Assembly: GCA_963693365.1 (NCBI GenBank)
Contig: CAVNZM010000020.1
Span: forward strand, 40,957 to 104,956
Length of the DNA stretch: 64,000 bases
Reading direction: 5' to 3'
Origin: Amoebidium appalachense
Taxonomy: Eukaryota; Ichthyosporea
Part shown: positions 1-20,239 of the stretch, piece after piece
Layout of the letters: each line of letters starts with the position of its first letter
Numbering within the stretch: the stretch's first letter is position 1
Notes under the pieces: generated by a model
Database searches by the model: none
Seen by the model: only the letters and a program-made list of their open reading frames with translations
What the model was told of the DNA's origin: nothing
Position numbers and translations under genes: made by a program

Positions 1-21
1 TGACAAATGTTTTTACCCCAG

Positions 22-8173
<8,152 letters not shown>

Positions 8174-9335
8174 TAATATTCTGTATGGTGTCTGTTATAA
8201 CTCGAATGACCGTCAATAGACCTTCACACGAATGCGTATGGTATTGCTATCCTTGGAATGAAATCGTAATTGCCATACTTCGTTATGGCAAACTGCCTCC
8301 ACGGTGTAGATATGTTGACTTACGACAAAGAGTCCTGGCCTCTCCATTGTGTTAAACGACCTTATGAATGAGAGATTCTTCTTGTTATGAATATATTTCG
8401 GCAAATTTTATTTTTGCTTGTAGGAACGGACACCCTGGAAATTTCGTAGTATGTCTTAATTAAATGTTGGAGTACTCGTGTGTGTGTTGTGTTGTCTGTT
8501 TGCTTTCGATGAATTCAAACGGTCCCAGTGTACTTCATATACAAAATCACACCGTACTTTCAAAGTCTGGTCGATATTTTGAGCATTTACAATATGTGGT
8601 TGATTAGTATGTTCTGCTCTAGGAAATGGACTCTCAGAATCCATGAAGTCTGTTTTTCTTTCTTCTTATGAGTGCGTTACGATGGTGTCTGCAGGGAGAA
8701 GTAGACTCTCAGAGTCCAGGGAATGTGTTTTACCTTCTTCATATGAGTGCATTTTGAAGGTGTCTTGCAGGGGGGATTAGACTCTCAGAGTCCCCTGACC
8801 ATGATTTTATATTCCATAGACGTTCGTTCTGAGTCCGTTATCCATTTCTCTTCTGCTTGTCCCAATCTCCAGACACATGTTTTCCCTTCTTATTTTCAGG
8901 TGTTGGTTCGTGAAATTTGGCACACCCTGGTAACCCTATAAGCACAAATAGGCGCGCGGCAAGCATGTAAGCATGTGTTAGCTCATGTATGATCTATCGA
9001 AAATGGTAAACCACAGGCCTGTCTGCCGATTTTGCTTGTATCTAAGCCGGCTAGAATAATTCTCCGGTTCCCTGTGTACATATATGAAATCGGTCCATTT
9101 AATAAGATTGGAAGGCAGGTCGGCAGTGCCGGCAGGGTTTTGGTTTAAACCTGAGATGAGCTATAATGACGGCGTTCGACTGGTGTTTCCTTCCCTTCCC
9201 TTCCCTTTGCATCTTGCCTCCGTGTTTGCCGATTGCCTTTTGACATCAGTAAATCATTCCCATTTCATGGGAAGTTGCACCTACCGGTCCTAGCATTTTA
9301 CTATACAGACAACTATATATATAGGCTGTTGTGGA
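8174..9335. other. Gene A 3' flank; no gene seen
   Basis: No ORF here has recognisable content. It includes the 3' UTR of gene A and a three-copy repeat at 8629-8800. The sequence changes from C-tract-rich to ordinary composition immediately after the gene A stop codon. Confidence 0.6.
8629..8800 (+). repeat. Three-copy ~74-bp tandem repeat
   Basis: Units begin near 8629, 8702 and 8778 with GACTCTCAGAGTCC (an imperfect palindrome) followed by CTTC.TATGAGTGC and GGTGTCT.GCAGG. Copies have diverged by several substitutions. The position suggests a 3' UTR or downstream flank of gene A. Confidence 0.7.
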
Positions 9336-9870
9336 TTACCCAACATTGTAAAGTTTACAATTTCTCCCATTATGTGTTTCTACCCTCTTTTCAACCATAT
9401 GGGAGAACATAACACCAACAGAATTAACCGGAACACCAAGATATTTGTATTCTGGAACTATAGGTACATTTTTGGATGATAATGTAAATGTGTGTAAATT
9501 GTTGGCTATATCAGGTACAAGAACACCACATTTGTCTATGTTAAGGATCATAAGGTTTGCCTTGCACCACTCTGACACTTCATCGAACAATCTTTGCAGG
9601 CATCTAGGGGTACGGGCAAGGAGGGACAGATCATCAGCATAGAGAAGTGCAGGCGGAAAGTTATTAATAGGGTCATCGTTTTCGGCATAAATCTTGACAG
9701 CCAAATCATCTATAAATAGGTTAAACAAAAAGGGGCTAAGCAATGAACCCTGCAAGAGACCTCTAGTACGAGAAAAACCATATGAAAGGTGCCCATTAAC
9801 CACAGCTCTACCATAGGTTTGAGACAAGAGTGCTTCTAACAAAACACCAATGCAGTGTGGTACACCCCGT
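9336..9870 (-). pseudogene. Non-LTR (LINE-type) reverse transcriptase fragment
   Basis: The minus-strand frame reads through RT palm motifs LLQGSLLSPFLFNLFIDDLA and LLYADDLSLLA, the latter with the YADD active site, then an IDKCGV thumb-like segment and YKYLGV, typical of LINE RTs. Homology starts abruptly at 9870 where an LTR end (TGTAAACA) begins, so the element was cut by that insertion. No endonuclease or upstream part is found elsewhere in the window. This is a dead fragment. Confidence 0.75.
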
Positions 9871-10600
9871 TGTAAACATCCGTACACGCCGTACATGTTT
9901 ACTATTACGAATATACTGTACATATCATAGCGATCACGTAGATATTGTTGTTGTATAATATGATCGTGTGTCTGTGACAAACAATATGTTTATAAATGAA
10001 CGGGGTTGACTAGACCACGCTTTGCTTAGTTACGTGCTAGTCCTACTTACACCTAGTAAGCCGAGCACACTGAGTGAGCTCTGAAGCCCCCGACATGCCC
10101 TTATATCGGAGCTCGCACAGCGGCTCAGACATGCGCATCGGTATGTGCTTTTTTTGGCTACGAGAGCCAATCACATACGGTTCACGGTTCTGTCCCATGG
10201 CTATCACGGTTCCAGTAAACCTAGTGACCCAATCGGGTGACAGTACTTAATTATCGATGCATTCCACAGTCATACCTCACGGCTACTTGCATATTTTCCC
10301 ATGATAAAACTATAACTTAACGCTCATGGTTCCTCTACTACGTGTCGGTCCCATGTGGCTATTATATCTGTTTTCCCATGAATAATCCTGCAAGTTGCAC
10401 GTGCACATATGTTTAACTCCATGCTCATGCGCACAAGACTGGGGGGGACATGCATACTGGCCTACCTAAGATCAAACACAGTGGTATATATACATGTACA
10501 CGTGCGCGTATATCTCAACCTGTGTACATCCATACTAGATATCCGGTATAATATACCGCACGCCCCACCGTAAAAAGAAGTATGTCGTCCTCGACATACG

Positions 10601-12088
10601 TCACCATGCTCCACACAATGAGTCAATGTATCCGTAAAACGATGCAAGGTCACCTCTGCGTTGGTGGAACTCTCGGATCTTGTCCGGGCAGGCTAAGTCT
10701 TTCTCACACTCCCAAGAGGTGAATGATTCATCTTTGCCTGCCCACTTGATCTGGTACCACTTGTAAGGGGTGGATTGCTTGCGCCGTTTCTGAATTCTTA
10801 CGTCAAGCACCTTTTCCACCACCCACTCGTCCGGCAGAACCTTGTTGAAATTGTGACTATCGCCCGTGTCCGGGAGGTGAGAGAGATCTTGAGGCCGAAT
10901 TCTATTTTGCTCACTCAATTCAAGCTGAATATCGTCCACGTGCCACTTAGATTTCTTCGTAGTTGCTAAGCTTCGGATCTCGTACGTGACCGGGCCGACC
11001 CTTTTGACGATTTCGTAACCCGTAATCCACCGTACATCCCAGGCACCGATATTTTTGGCTTGATTCCGAACACGAATCCGTGCACCCTTCTTAAATTCAC
11101 GAGCCACCGAGGGGCCTGGGGGCTCTCGTACGGCACGTTGCTGGACCACAGCACGGAGCAGAGGCAGACGGGCTAGTAACTCTCGCCGGTATGCCTTCCA
11201 CTCTGGGTCCTTGAGTGCCGGGTGGTTACTGTTAAGAAGGGCAACGTCAGGGAATTGTGTTGCTTCTTGCCCATACACAAGATAATACGGTGTACATTGC
11301 AAAATTTTGTGTGTTGTTGTGTTGTATGCATGTGTAACCACCGGCAACAGAGTGTCCCAATTAGTGTGCTCATAATTAACGTACTTTGAGAGTGCATTAT
11401 TAATAAATCTATGAGACCGTTCATTGGAACCGTTGCTTTGTGGGTGATATGCAGAGGTGCTCACTTGTGCAATATTTGCTATACGGCAAATCTCAATAAT
11501 TAGCTCATTGAGAAATTCTGATCCTTGATCACTCAAGAGTGTACGAGGGGGGCCGTGTATATAGCAAATTACATTCATGAGTGCATGTGCAACATTAACG
11601 GCATGCTTAGATTGGATGCCATTGGGCACAGTGATTAAATACTTCGTTGCCATATCCATAAACACACAAATGAATGTATTACCATTTTTCGTTTCTGTGA
11701 ACGGACCCATAAGGTCAACAGAAACACGAGAGAACATTTTCAAATTTTCGTATCTCTGTTCAAATGGCCTACTTCTCAAGTGTGGGTTATCGTTACGGCC
11801 TTGGCACTGTGTGCAGGCATTCACATAAGCAGTGATATCTTTGTGCATGCGTGGCCAATAATAATTGTATAATCTTTCGTAAGTTCGTTCAATGCCAGTA
11901 TGAGCCCCCCCGTCGTGCACACTTCTTAATAAATCAGCACGAAGGATTTTGGGCACATACAGGCAACGACGACCATCCTTAGCCACATGATAAAGCACGT
12001 CATCCTCTATCACACACATTTGTGCTATTTTCTTAACCTTTTTGTATCCGAAATACTCAAGATTAAGACCGTGTGCAGCTCGTTCCCC
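10601..12088 (-). pseudogene. Gypsy integrase with C-terminal chromodomain
   Basis: Continues the RT frame after the G6 shift. It has an HHCC zinc-binding region (H.GGAHTGIERTYERL ... CTQCQ), a catalytic core with D in VDLMGPF, D in LLSDQGSEF and E in NGSNERSHRF, a GPY-like segment (KRVGPVTYEIRS) and a terminal chromodomain (EWVVEKVLDVRI ... YQIKWAGKDESFTSWE). The chromodomain places it in the chromodomain-bearing gypsy clade, which targets heterochromatin in other hosts. The stop is at 10601. All three DDE residues are present. Confidence 0.88.
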
Positions 12089-13956
12089 CCTGCCTGCCAT
12101 TCCCGTTTGGCCTCGGCATCGAGGGAGGCAAGCCACCGGAGCCACGTGATTATATCCTTACACATTTTGTCCCCCCCCTGTGCAATCATAATTGCTTCCT
12201 TCTGATAGCCGGCACCACCGAGTGCAGAAAGGGAGGGCAGGCCGGCTTGACTGAGTGCAGAAATTTGTGCACATTTCAAGCGGTCTGGATCGAAAATGTG
12301 TGTGAATTCGAGTGCATCACCCCAATCAACAAACACTTCGGCTGGGTTCGAGCTAAGCTCGGATAAATCTGCTGTGAGAACCTCTTGTAATTTCTTTTTC
12401 ACATCCCACTTTTCCAGTGGTATGTTTTCGTTCTCATGCAGAATATATCCTATACGGCTTAACCCATCAGCATCGTGCATGGTAGGGCCAGGACGGTAGT
12501 ATAGATCGAAATCATACTCCTGCATTTCCAAAGCCCACCGTTGCATTCGTTCGTTTGCTATCCGTTTGACACCTTTAAGAGAAAGACCGGGCTTATGGTC
12601 ACTTTCCACAATAGTATTCGCTCGACCATACACGTACACCCTAAACTCTTTCAGGGCCCAATAGATTGCATGCGTTTCTCGTTCGATGTTGCTCCACCTA
12701 CGTTCGGTAGGTTGAAACATCCGGGAGGCATATGCCACCGTGCGGAACTTGCCATCTTTTTGTTTTTGATACAGGCAAGCCCCTTCCGAGAACCGACTAG
12801 CATCACAACAAATAAGAAACTGACCCCCCGTGGGGGACAGATCGGGCAGGGCAAGCACTTCCTCCGATAACGCCGATTTTAAATCTTTAAACGAGCGGTC
12901 TAATTCGTCCGTCCATTTTAACCGTCGGTGTTTTTCTCCGTAACACTCGGCATTCATGGGTCGGGCTCGCTCTGCATAATTTAAAATGTGACGGCGGAGA
13001 TAGGAAGTAATACCCAGAAAACCCCGGAGTTGGTGTAGTGTGTTTGGTACCGGCCAATCTTTCACTGCCTGAACCTTTTTCGGGTCGGGCCGAATGCCAT
13101 TCACACCTACAATCCAACCCAAAAACGGTATTTCCGTAAGCCCAATGTATGTCTTTGCCCCATCGAGCTTAACACCATATTTCCCGAGACGGGTGAAAAG
13201 TCGGTCAAGCTTCTGTATTAATTCTTTTTCGGTGTGTGCACCCACAGCTAAATCATCGGCATATACCACCACGTCATCGGCCAGAGGGGCCAAAATCTGT
13301 GTCATGATAGATGCTAGCTGGGACGGGGAAGTACTGAGCCCCTGTGGTGCCACACAATAACGATACTGCACACCAGCCACAGAAAATCCTGTTTTTTCAC
13401 GTGACTCGGCGTCTAGCAGTATTTGGTAAAAGGCACCCGACATATCAGCTTTACAGAAATACTTATACCCAGCCAACTTCTCTATTTGTTGTTGCAAGTT
13501 GGGCATGGGCCAGGCAGATTTTCGAATTTGCTTGTTAAGAGCACGAAAATCAGTCAGCAGACGGTATTTCCCGTTTGGTTTTCGTATTACGAATGTGGGT
13601 GAATTATACTGACTGTGTGCTTGTTCCACCTGCCCTCTACGACACATATCCTCCGCGATCTCCTTTGCAGCCTGCTCTTTCACTTGTTCCAACCTCCACT
13701 GTTTTAATCGAATCGGTGGGTTATCTCCCGTGTCTATGTGCATGGTGAATCCTTTAATCTGAGGAAATTCGTCGGGGTCCGTCGTGTTGAAGCAACGAGA
13801 GTGTGCTTCTAATAGTTTCTTGACATCCGGAAGCATACTCTGAGGCACCCTATTCCAATCAAAACCGTGGGGAGCCTGGCCGGCATCGTGTGCACCCCCA
13901 CCCGAAATTTCCGAAATTTTTCGCGGGGGGGTTTTTTCATGATCAACGGCAGACAT
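12025..13956 (-). pseudogene. Gypsy pol, reverse transcriptase and RNase H part
   Basis: In order: an N-terminal stretch, RT from about residue 75 (IRKPNGKYRLLTDFRALN, then CVAPQGLSTSPSQLAS), the catalytic YADDLAVGAH, then FLGWIVGVNGIRPDPKK, RNase H (FLICCDASRFSEGACLYQ; ERETHAIYWALKEFR; VESDHKPGLSL). The apparent ATG at 13956 sits on the junction with another element and is not the native start; gag-protease are absent. The frame is lost after WQAGG at a run of six G (12085-12090) and continues as integrase in the next frame. The RT motifs look intact, so decay is recent or the frame break is a homopolymer error. Confidence 0.85.
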
Positions 13957-13988
13957 TTTCAGTTGTACTCTGCCTTATCCTAACTAGT

Positions 13989-14102
13989 CCAACTGTTTAC
14001 ATTGGCGACCGCGGCAGGACACTGTTTTACATTGCCAACTGTTTACATTGGCGACCGCGGCAGGACACTGTTTTACATTGCCAACTGTTTACATTGGCGA
14101 CC
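13989..14102 (+). repeat. 2.5 copies of a 46-bp LTR-end/PBS repeat
   Basis: Copies at 13989-14034 and 14035-14080, and a partial at 14081-14102. Each starts CCAACTGTTTACA (LTR tip) and continues TTGGCGACCGCGGCAGGAC (PBS region). The two full copies are identical. Confidence 0.9.
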
Positions 14103-15115
14103 ACGCAGTTCAAGAATCTCGCATCCTTCGAATCTCACATCTTTCAATCAGTTCAAGAATCTCACATCTTTCAATCAGCTCAAGAATCTCCCATGGCCGA
14201 TCACAATCCTTTTTACCCCGATGATAGGCACATCTTTCCTTGTCCGGCTTAGAATATATACACCTACAAGTTTGAAGTGGCCAGCCCACCTACACGGAAA
14301 GAATTGAAAGCATGTAAAACTTCTTTTGCTACGACACATCAAAAATGTGAAGAAAAACGAATACACAACGAAACAACGAATACACGAACAAACGAATAAA
14401 GAATTGCTAACAAAGCAATGAACCAACGAAAAACGAACCATCACGAATACACAATGAAATAAAGAATTCACGACAAGCGAATGCATAGAGGAAATACAAA
14501 ATGAATGCAACACAAAACAAAACAAAGTAACGAAGTTATCAAACGACAAAAAACGAAAAACGGAAGCAAAATGAAATGGAAATACGAAAATGAAAGAACG
14601 AATGCACAACACTGCTTGGGTTGCAATGCACACAGCCCCCTCTATGTTACGAAGAAAAGAAAACCGTTGCCCTTGCGTGCATTGCGCTATTGCACACTGT
14701 CATCGTGTCCATGCCACCGCATGCACGTCCACACTCGCAAGCCAGATGCACGGCCACTTTCAGCACGAATGCATTTAAAGAAGAAGATAGTCGCTGTTCC
14801 TATAGCATTGAGGACATAAGGTGCTGTGAAAGTAGTTTTGCATGCATGCTTCGAATTTCTTGCTGTTTTCGAATACAGCATGCCCCATAGTTTAGCGCAC
14901 AGGATGCACAACATGCGCATGAATGTATGCTGGCATGCCTAAACACATTACGAACATATGCCTCATGTATGGCGGCCCTTCCTGGTGCCACGCCCTAACG
15001 AATTTGCACTCTTGGTGCACAAAAGGCATGTAATAAATGTCATGCAGAACTTTTGTTCATGCATGTGAAAAACAAAGAAGGTGTTGGGTACGAATTTTAA
15101 GGTGAATGCCCGTCT

Positions 15116-15430
15116 GTGGCAATACTGTGTAACATACCAATTACACTGTCAAGCCTTGCACTAGCTGCCGGCACACCCCCACCAGAACAAAAGAATGTGG
15201 TATGGGCACCGTTCCCTCACAACCCCAGCATACAGTGTCAGTATTTTGGCTGGAAGCCTTTCAGTTTCGAATTACGAATACCCTCCTTCACTACTGAAGA
15301 AAGTGACGTGGAAGACGAATACGAATACGAATGCAAGGTGTTGTTGACTAACACATCGGACCATCATGTGTACCTAGGCCCTGGTACGGAGGTGACCATG
15401 TTATTCCCTTGCAATATGATGACACTGTAA
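15116..15430 (+). CDS. Unrecognised ORF inside the non-autonomous LTR element
   Basis: A 104-codon open frame with an acidic patch (EESDVEDEYEYE) and a C-terminus reading NTSDHHVYLGPGTEVTMLF, which has a beta-strand rhythm. I do not recognise a family. It is the longest plus-strand frame of the element interior and could be a remnant of a structural or accessory protein, or chance. Codon context is CGAA-rich like the surrounding interior. Confidence 0.3.
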   Translation: MAILCNIPITLSSLALAAGTPPPEQKNVVWAPFPHNPSIQCQYFGWKPFSFELRIPSFTTEESDVEDEYEYECKVLLTNTSDHHVYLGPGTEVTMLFPCNMMTL

Positions 15431-16671
15431 CAATTTAGCACGTGCATACCCCACCAATGGGCACATGCGGGAGACAACCCCACAAGCTGCCTTATTGGGC
15501 ACCTCTGCTAAAACGAATATTCTTCTCACGAAGGAACAGAAGAATGCCACGAACACGAACCACACACTCACCAGGCAGCTACTTACATCTAATGTATGTA
15601 AGAAGTAGGGTGTGTGAACGGGGTAACTTCGTGAACACCAACACGAAAGAAAGCACAGCACAAAGCAGTTCCACGAATACGAATGGTTTTGGTATTCCAC
15701 ACAACGAACAGAACCTACAGTAGGGCCACCTACAAATGAAGCAGAGGATGGGGCACCATCCAGACCTGCACTGGAGGATATGAAAACACGAAGCGCGCTC
15801 ACGAAGTTGCTTACAAAAGAAAGGGCGACTGTGACAACTTTTCTTTTTAGGCCAAGCCTCCAGAAGAATGTATTATGCCTGGAATCCCCCTGCTCAACGA
15901 AAATGGCTGGCAAATGGGATACGAAAACTGCTCACGAATGGAAGCATGTGTTTTCTGAAGGAGGCTTGCTTTGCCTACCCTCTTCTTATGAATTATGAAC
16001 CGGGCTTTTACTGGTTCTGACGGGTGATATATTTCTTTATGTCGCCCAACGAAGAACACTTGGGCATTTTTATTCATGTTTTTCCAGCTCCGATGATGCA
16101 GGGTTAAAGCTGAAAGGAAAGAAGTGCTATTTGTTCATGAAAGAAGTGGCTTTTCTGGCCATGGCGACTCGCCTTACAGTCTTAAGGTAGAACCGGGATA
16201 AGGAGCAGCGGCTAAGCCTTGAAGCTATCCACCACTACCTGAGCTACGAAGTGACCTAAGGCTTGAGTTATATTCATTATCGAATGCTTGGTATGATCAT
16301 TCATCCACACAACCAAATTACTCGCAATTGAAAACGAATCTGCGGGAGTATCCTAAAAAGGAAAAATTCCCAAAAAGGAAAATATTACTTCTACAGAAAA
16401 AGCCAAGCACAGAGACGAAGCGAACAATTCGCACGAACACTCTGCAACAATCTTCGCCACGAAAATGAAAGCACAGAAGAATGCTGCATGAATTTACGTT
16501 TTGGCAAACGAAGAAGTGCTCATAGACGTGCACAACTCTATTCAACCATCCTTGCTCTGTTCTGCCCTGCAGCTCGGCGCACAAGAATTCTCGCTGAAGG
16601 TTGTTTATCGCCTCTCAGCCTGGTGGTTTGCTTGTCTAACGACACCACCAGGCTCCCGACAAGGGGGGGAG

Positions 16672-17152
16672 TGTAAACAACTGTACACATGAACTGTACA
16701 TGTTTACTAAAGAATGTGATCTACTAGCACACGATTCGTGCTTTGTCATGAATATCACATAAATATTATGTCCGCACCAATAGGACTCACTCTGACCTAA
16801 GAATTGAACCATATACGGTTCTTCAGCTGCATACCACATAAACAAAGTGAACCAATAAGAGGTTTGCATAAATAGGACAAAGGTCTGACTGGCTCGGACC
16901 GCACCAGAATCACGAATGGCATGTTGCCCCCCGCGCTGGCCGCGGATGAACCAATCCTGGGCCTTGATCCGAAACCTGGGGGCTATATAAGAAAGCCGTC
17001 CCAGTACGGGGATCACATCAGTGAAGTCTTGAGACAGACTGAGTCGGCCCATAGTAAAAGCAACCTGGCCGCGTGTGCCTTTCTACCCGTTCTCTGTCTT
17101 TATTTTGATTCAGTTGTACTCTGCCTTATCCTAACTAGTCCAACTGTTTACA
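16672..17152 (+). repeat. 3' LTR of the non-autonomous element
   Basis: 481 bp, TGTAAACAACTG...CAACTGTTTACA. A TATA box (CTATATAAG) near 16983 places U3 on the left and supports plus orientation. The polypurine tract abuts its left edge. Confidence 0.85.
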
Positions 17153-20100
17153 ATCACCACGGGGGAAGAGGTGTCACCGTAGTCAACACCGTAGACTTGA
17201 GTGAAGCCCTTTGCAACACCACGAGCTTTGATCTTGGTGTCACCGGCTGAGTTGAGGACCTTCTCAGTCACAATCCACTTGAACTTGATGATGTTGGCAC
17301 CAGGGGGGGGATCAACAATGGTGAAGACATCCTTGGTGATGAAGGCTTGGTACTCGGAGGTGAGGGCAGCTATGACGGCATCACCATTGGGACCGTTGCA
17401 AAGCTTTTGAATGCCCTTGGGGAGCTGGTCAATGTTGATGGTCGGTGCTACGATGCTGACCAGTGCCGTTGGAGTCTTGGTGAGACGTGTAGACCGACGA
17501 AGGTTGGGCTTGGGGGGGTCCTTGAGGGGGGTGGTGGCCGGGGAGGTGGTGGAGGCCGGGATAGGGGCATGGAAGCCAGGAATAGGACCGGTGGTGAGGG
17601 GGGCATCGGTGTCCACAGGGCTGCTCGAGGCCGAGTGGAAGGTGGGGGACCCAGGACGAACCGGAGTCATGTAGCCGGGTTGATGCACAGCAATGGGGGG
17701 GGCCGGCAGCAAGGGTTGTTGGCCAGTGGGGGGGGGGGCTCGGGGGAGGCACGGGTTCAACCGGGGCCGGTTGGTTGTGCCAGGACGGTTGGGAGATGAC
17801 CACAGACGAAGTTTCATCGTCGTCGTCGGAGGGGGGGTCCAATGTCGGCAGATCGGGTTTGGGGGGAACGGAGACCTGATTGGTGCTGCTCGTGAAGTTC
17901 GACTCGTCGAAGATCACATCACGGCAGATCTTGATTTGGTTGCTGGCATGGTCGAGGATCTTGTGTGCCTTGGAGGGTAGGTCCCAGCCGACGTAGGTGC
18001 CGACTCTGACGGTTGATGCCAGCTTGTTCCTCTTTGACCGGGGAACATGCACATAGGCAGGGGAGCCGAACACGTGGAGCTGGGAGACGTCGGGTTTGAA
18101 GCCGTGGAAGGCCTCGAAGGGAGTGTTGCCGTTGGCAGCAGATGACGGTGTGACGTTGATGATGTAGCTTGTATGCTTGAGAGCAGCAACCCACAACTTG
18201 TGAGAGAGAGGTTGGTCCTTGTCGGCATGGAGGAAGCAACGGACTGTCTCTTGCAGTTCTCTCATCTTCCGTTCAACAACACCGTTGTGTTGTGGTGTGT
18301 CGACGGGGGCAAACTCCATGATGATGCCTTTCTGCTTGCAGTAGGCCTCGGTGTCCTTGGAGGTGAACTCAGAGCCGGAGTCAAACCGAAGGTGGGTGAC
18401 GATCTCAGGTGTCTGACGTTCAATGGTTTCAACGAGAGACTGAATGTGGCTGAGTGTTTCACCACGGTTGTAGAGGGGGAACACGGTGGTGTAACCGGTG
18501 GCATCACAAACACACACCAGAGCAACTTTGTAGCCTCCGTAGGAAGCACAGGGAGTTTCGAAGAAGTCCAGGTGCCACTTAGCACCGGGAATGGTGAACT
18601 TGGAACGGGTGCCGGGAAAGGGGGCCTTGGTGGTCTTGCCAGACATGCAGCCGAAGCAGTCACTGTTGTCGGGTGACTTGAGGGAGGGGGGCATGCCGAT
18701 GACAAGCTCATCCTTGGCCATCCTGGTGACGGTGGAGAGGGCACGGTGGCCGAGACGGTTGTGCCAAAGGGTGAGGTCGTCGGGTGGTTGAGTCCTTGCT
18801 GTGTAGGCTTGGACCCCCGGGTGTTTAGGAGTCTCAATCACATAGTCAGTGATGTAGTAGAGACCGTCGAGGGGGGTGAGATCTGTAATGATGTCACCAT
18901 TACGGCTGTAGAGGAACGACGGGTGGTTGTCTGTATCGTCACAATGACCTAGGAGGCCGGCAGCTGATGCCATGGAGGTAGACACGAGGAAAGACGGTGC
19001 CTCGGGTACGTAGTAAGCATTGATGCTGCACGGTGTTGGGTGGCCGTTGTAGTGCAGTGTCATGTTGATGATGCCACGTTGTTTGGCATTGACTGTGCCG
19101 AGGCCGTGAATGGGGGTGGGAGGACACGGGGTAAGGGAGGAGAAATACTCCTTGATGGGGCAGATGTGTGCATTACAAGCACTGTCCCAGACGGGGTCGT
19201 TACTGTCAGGTGTGCCGGTGGAGGAGATGAGTGCAAATTTCACACTCTTGTCACCTTTCTCCTGCTTGGCACGACGAGCAACTGTACAGCCAGGCTCCGG
19301 GCATGCTGTGATGTGGTGGGGCTCATGAGAGTAGGAACACTTCACACTATTGGTGTTGTGCTGTCGGTTACGGTTGTCCCTGTTACCACGGTGGTAAGGG
19401 GAAGTTGAACGGGGGCCGGGTGACTTGGAGGAAGGACGAGGATCACGGGAACGGGACGGGGAACGGTGAGGTGTATGCTCACGTCGAGGAATACGGTTAC
19501 GGAGGTCACCGGGGGGAAGCACTCTGCTCTGGAGTGCACGGAGGGGACGGTTGTTGACGGTTGCACCAGTGCCTGCGTCGATGAGGCCGTCACGGATTTC
19601 AGCTCCTCGGATGTCACTGATGAGCATGTTGAAGGACGGGTAGGCCTTGTTGTTCATCCAGTAGTCGGAGCAGAGACGTTCAATGTCGGAGCAGACCAGG
19701 GCCGTGTTCTTCCTGATGTGGAGGAAGAACTTACGTACGACATCCTTGTGCTGGACGGGCTGGTCGAGGCAGGCAAGTGTCGTAGCCAGACGTTGGAGAC
19801 GGGTGAGGTATGCTGTTACGTTGGGGTAGTCTCGTAGTTCAAGCTCCTCGAAGGTGACTTGGATCTGGGTGACTCGGGCCTCCTTCTCTGCTACATACGC
19901 CATACGTAGGTTGTGGAAGACTTCACCACCGTGGACACCGTCTTGCATCCGGCCGGAGTCGTAGAGCTCGGTCGGGTGGACGGACTGGTTGAGGATCTGG
20001 TCGAGGACGTCGGAAGCTTTCTTGTAGGAGTCTTTGGTGGTGTAGCCTAGCAACTGGTTGGCTTCAGCGCCGTCAACCCACTGTGGCCTCTTGATAGCGT

Positions 20101-20239
20101 CAACGAATTTCTCGGCAATGGTTGTTCTAATGAACCGGTGAATGAGTGGCTCCCACTCGAAATAATTAAGACGTTTCTCGTCTCGTTTCTCGGACGGATT
20201 CCATATTGGAAGGTTGATATACGACGGTTTGTCAGTCAT
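17153..20239 (-). pseudogene. Copia gag-protease-integrase-RT(start) polyprotein
   Basis: ATG at 20239 (MTDKPSYINLP). Domains in order: copia-type gag; an Arg/Ser-rich linker; a CCHC knuckle that here reads CSYS, with the second Cys lost; an aspartic protease with DSACNAHI; GAG-pre-integrase (LWHNRLGH...CFGCMSGK); an integrase core with D in WHLDFFE, D in RFDSGSEF and E in HNGVVERK; then a Pro-rich linker and RVT_2 start (KFKWIVTEKV, GVDYGDTSSPVV). A frame shift occurs at a run of 11 G on the plus strand (17728-17738) in the linker. The ORF is terminated by the inserted LTR. Not functional here. Confidence 0.88.

Larger units (their letters stand above)
9871..13957 (-). mobile_element. Ty3/gypsy (chromodomain clade) retrotransposon, 5' truncated
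   Basis: The outer 3' LTR edge is at 9871 (TGTAAACA inside the LINE fragment). The minus strand of about 9871-10450 has LTR-like composition with a CGATATAAGGG promoter-like motif near 10110; its inner border is unclear. Pol runs from 13956 down to 10601 in two frames. Gag, protease, PBS and 5' LTR are missing: at 13958 the sequence switches to the terminal 44 bp of a different, plus-oriented LTR. The short likeness of the 9871 terminus to the plus-element LTR start at 16672 leaves the LTR assignment open. Confidence 0.7.
13958..17152 (+). mobile_element. Non-autonomous LTR retrotransposon (+), 5' LTR truncated
   Basis: The 3' LTR is 16672-17152, preceded by a polypurine tract (16661-16671, AAGGGGGGGAG). 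Only the last 44 bp of the 5' LTR survive (13958-14001), followed by a primer-binding-like TTGGCGACC at 14002. LTR termini are TGTAAACA...TGTTTACA. The right flank ATCAC (17153-17157) lies inside copia element 1, at the start of its RT. The internal region has no recognisable pol and many ACGAA/CGAAT words, so it looks like a LARD-type element with unknown or decayed content. Confidence 0.75.

Noticed and set aside
9871-14001. Single plus-oriented element with 5' LTR starting at 9871 and containing the gypsy pol
   Set aside because: Only about 40 bp at 9871 resemble the plus-element LTR start at 16672; the rest does not match and pol is on the opposite strand. Left as an unresolved alternative.
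14175-14633. 152-codon minus-strand ORF rich in Phe/Ser/Val
   Set aside because: It is the reverse complement of the CGAA-rich element interior; composition is a by-product of that repeat bias.
17347-19837. Plus-strand ORFs opposite copia gag-pol
   Set aside because: Antisense shadows of the retroelement polyprotein with Gly/Val-biased composition.
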